Assembly: GCA_016763095.1 (NCBI GenBank)
Contig: JAESUK010000081.1
Span: 1 to 6,583 of the forward strand
DNA from: Alphaproteobacteria bacterium
GTDB lineage: Bacteria; Pseudomonadota; Alphaproteobacteria; Micavibrionales; Micavibrionaceae
DNA length: 6,583 nt
Reading direction: 5' to 3'
Shown one piece after another: positions 6,046-6,583 of the stretch. Position 1 is the first letter of the stretch; each line of letters opens with the position of its first letter. The translations under genes and the position numbers were made by a program. A model generated the notes under the pieces. That model was given only the letters and a program-made list of their open reading frames with translations. It was not told the origin of the DNA and ran no database searches.

Positions 6046-6421
6046 GGACGATATGAAAAAAGCATTTATAGGATTTATGACGCTTCTTATGCTCACGCCT
6101 TCTCTGGCGTGTGCAATGACGTATTGTCCTATGAAAGCTAGTGCTACAGAACAGTCTATGCCGTGCCATCAAACCGCAACTGATGACGGTGTAATGCTTA
6201 TTTTGGACTGTATGGGTGTAGACCTCTTTCAACAGGATGCAAGTGGTTCTTTTTCAAATGATCAACCTATAGAATCTATGGATTATGCTTGGGTTGAGCT
6301 TGTTTCAGAATATGGCTTTCAACCAAACAACACCCAAAGCATTCGCGGTCCACCGGACACCTTTAGTGTTCCTCATGAAACACAGAAAATTATCCTTACA
6401 ACACAACGTTTTCGCGTTTAA
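6044..6421 (+). CDS. Small secreted Cys/Met/His protein of a metal (copper-type) locus
   Basis: The 125-residue protein begins with a Sec signal peptide: MKK, a hydrophobic stretch (AFIGFMTLLMLTPSLA) and an AxA cleavage site (ACA, 22-24) before Met25. The mature part starts MTYCPMKASATEQSMPCH and holds Cys28, Cys41 and Cys56 in metal-friendly settings (CPM, MPCH, DCM), then a Cys-free C-terminal half containing IRGPP (100-104) and ending LTTQRFRV. It is probably periplasmic. A role in binding or sensing copper or another soft metal is inferred from these residues and from the next gene, whose product has a heavy-metal-binding motif. I recall similar small proteins ahead of copper efflux genes but cannot name the family. 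ATG 6053 (MKKAF...) is an equally or more likely start than 6044 (MDDMKK...): it gives a classic signal peptide and has GGAC just upstream, while neither start has a strong ribosome binding site. Confidence 0.75.
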   Translation: MDDMKKAFIGFMTLLMLTPSLACAMTYCPMKASATEQSMPCHQTATDDGVMLILDCMGVDLFQQDASGSFSNDQPIESMDYAWVELVSEYGFQPNNTQSIRGPPDTFSVPHETQKIILTTQRFRV

Positions 6422-6466
6422 ACACTCTCTTTTCTAAATGGTCTAACACCTAAGAAAGGAGCACTT

Positions 6467-6583
6467 ATGCGTGCCTATATTTTTATTATATTTCTATTTA
6501 CATTTATCCCGCCCGCTTTTGCAGTAGAAGCACTCTATATTTGCCCCATGCATCCGCATATAAGTGGTCAAGAAGGAGATAAC
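6467..6583 (+). CDS. Secreted heavy-metal-binding protein, N-terminus only (possible CusB-like RND efflux adaptor)
   Basis: An ATG at 6467 opens a frame that runs off the right edge after 39 codons. An excellent AAAGGAG (6455-6461) precedes it with 5 nt spacing. Residues 1-19 form a signal peptide (MRAYIFIIFLFTFIPPAFA, cleavage after AFA). The mature protein begins VEALYICPMHPHISGQEGDN. 'YxCPMHPxI...G' is the first half of the heavy-metal-binding domain that continues 'CPICGM' and is found at the N-terminus of CusB/CzcB-type periplasmic adaptors, in copper P-type ATPases and in some stand-alone proteins. With a signal peptide and this placement, a copper/silver RND efflux adaptor is the best guess, but the adaptor body lies outside the window. 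It starts 45 bp after the small Cys-rich secreted gene, which points to a shared operon. Confidence 0.75.
   Translation, partial: MRAYIFIIFLFTFIPPAFAVEALYICPMHPHISGQEGDN

Overview
The window is ordinary-looking chromosomal DNA, AT-rich by eye, from a Gram-negative bacterium. It encodes a YheS-type ABC-F ATPase, a YeiH-family inner-membrane transporter, and two proteins with Sec signal peptides from what looks like a periplasmic copper/heavy-metal locus. The mix fits Proteobacteria. An alphaproteobacterium is my guess, but nothing here fixes the lineage. I see no rRNA, tRNA, IS element, transposase, integrase, CRISPR array or phage gene.

Layout. (1) Positions 1-1748, plus strand: the 3' part of a large soluble protein, open to the left window edge, that carries a degenerate GGDEF (diguanylate-cyclase-like) domain. 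It is followed 9 bp later by an unrecognised 53-residue charged protein with its own ribosome binding site. (2) Positions 1827-3689, minus strand: a full-length YheS-like ABC-F protein that converges on unit 1. Its start codon lies inside an inverted repeat. (3) Positions 3752-5984, plus strand: a possible 37-residue hydrophobic peptide, a DUF302 protein, a DUF1028 (Ntn-hydrolase-like) protein that starts directly after the DUF302 stop codon, and a YeiH/UPF0324 transporter 41 bp further on. These look like one operon divergent from the ABC-F gene, with an extended -10 promoter candidate in front of DUF302. (4) Positions 6044-6583, plus strand: a small secreted Cys/Met/His-containing protein, then the first 39 codons of a secreted protein with a heavy-metal-binding 'YxCPMHP' motif. 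The latter is probably the periplasmic adaptor of a copper-type RND efflux pump or a related metal-binding protein and runs off the right edge.

The units look functionally separate: a probable nucleotide-binding or signalling-derived protein, ribosome-associated ATPase housekeeping, an uncharacterised DUF302/DUF1028/YeiH operon, and the start of a metal-efflux operon. The points most worth following are the catalytically dead, insertion-bearing GGDEF-like protein with its tiny downstream partner, the hairpin over the ABC-F start codon, and the small Cys-rich secreted protein leading the metal locus. I did not find a clear new defence or mobile system.
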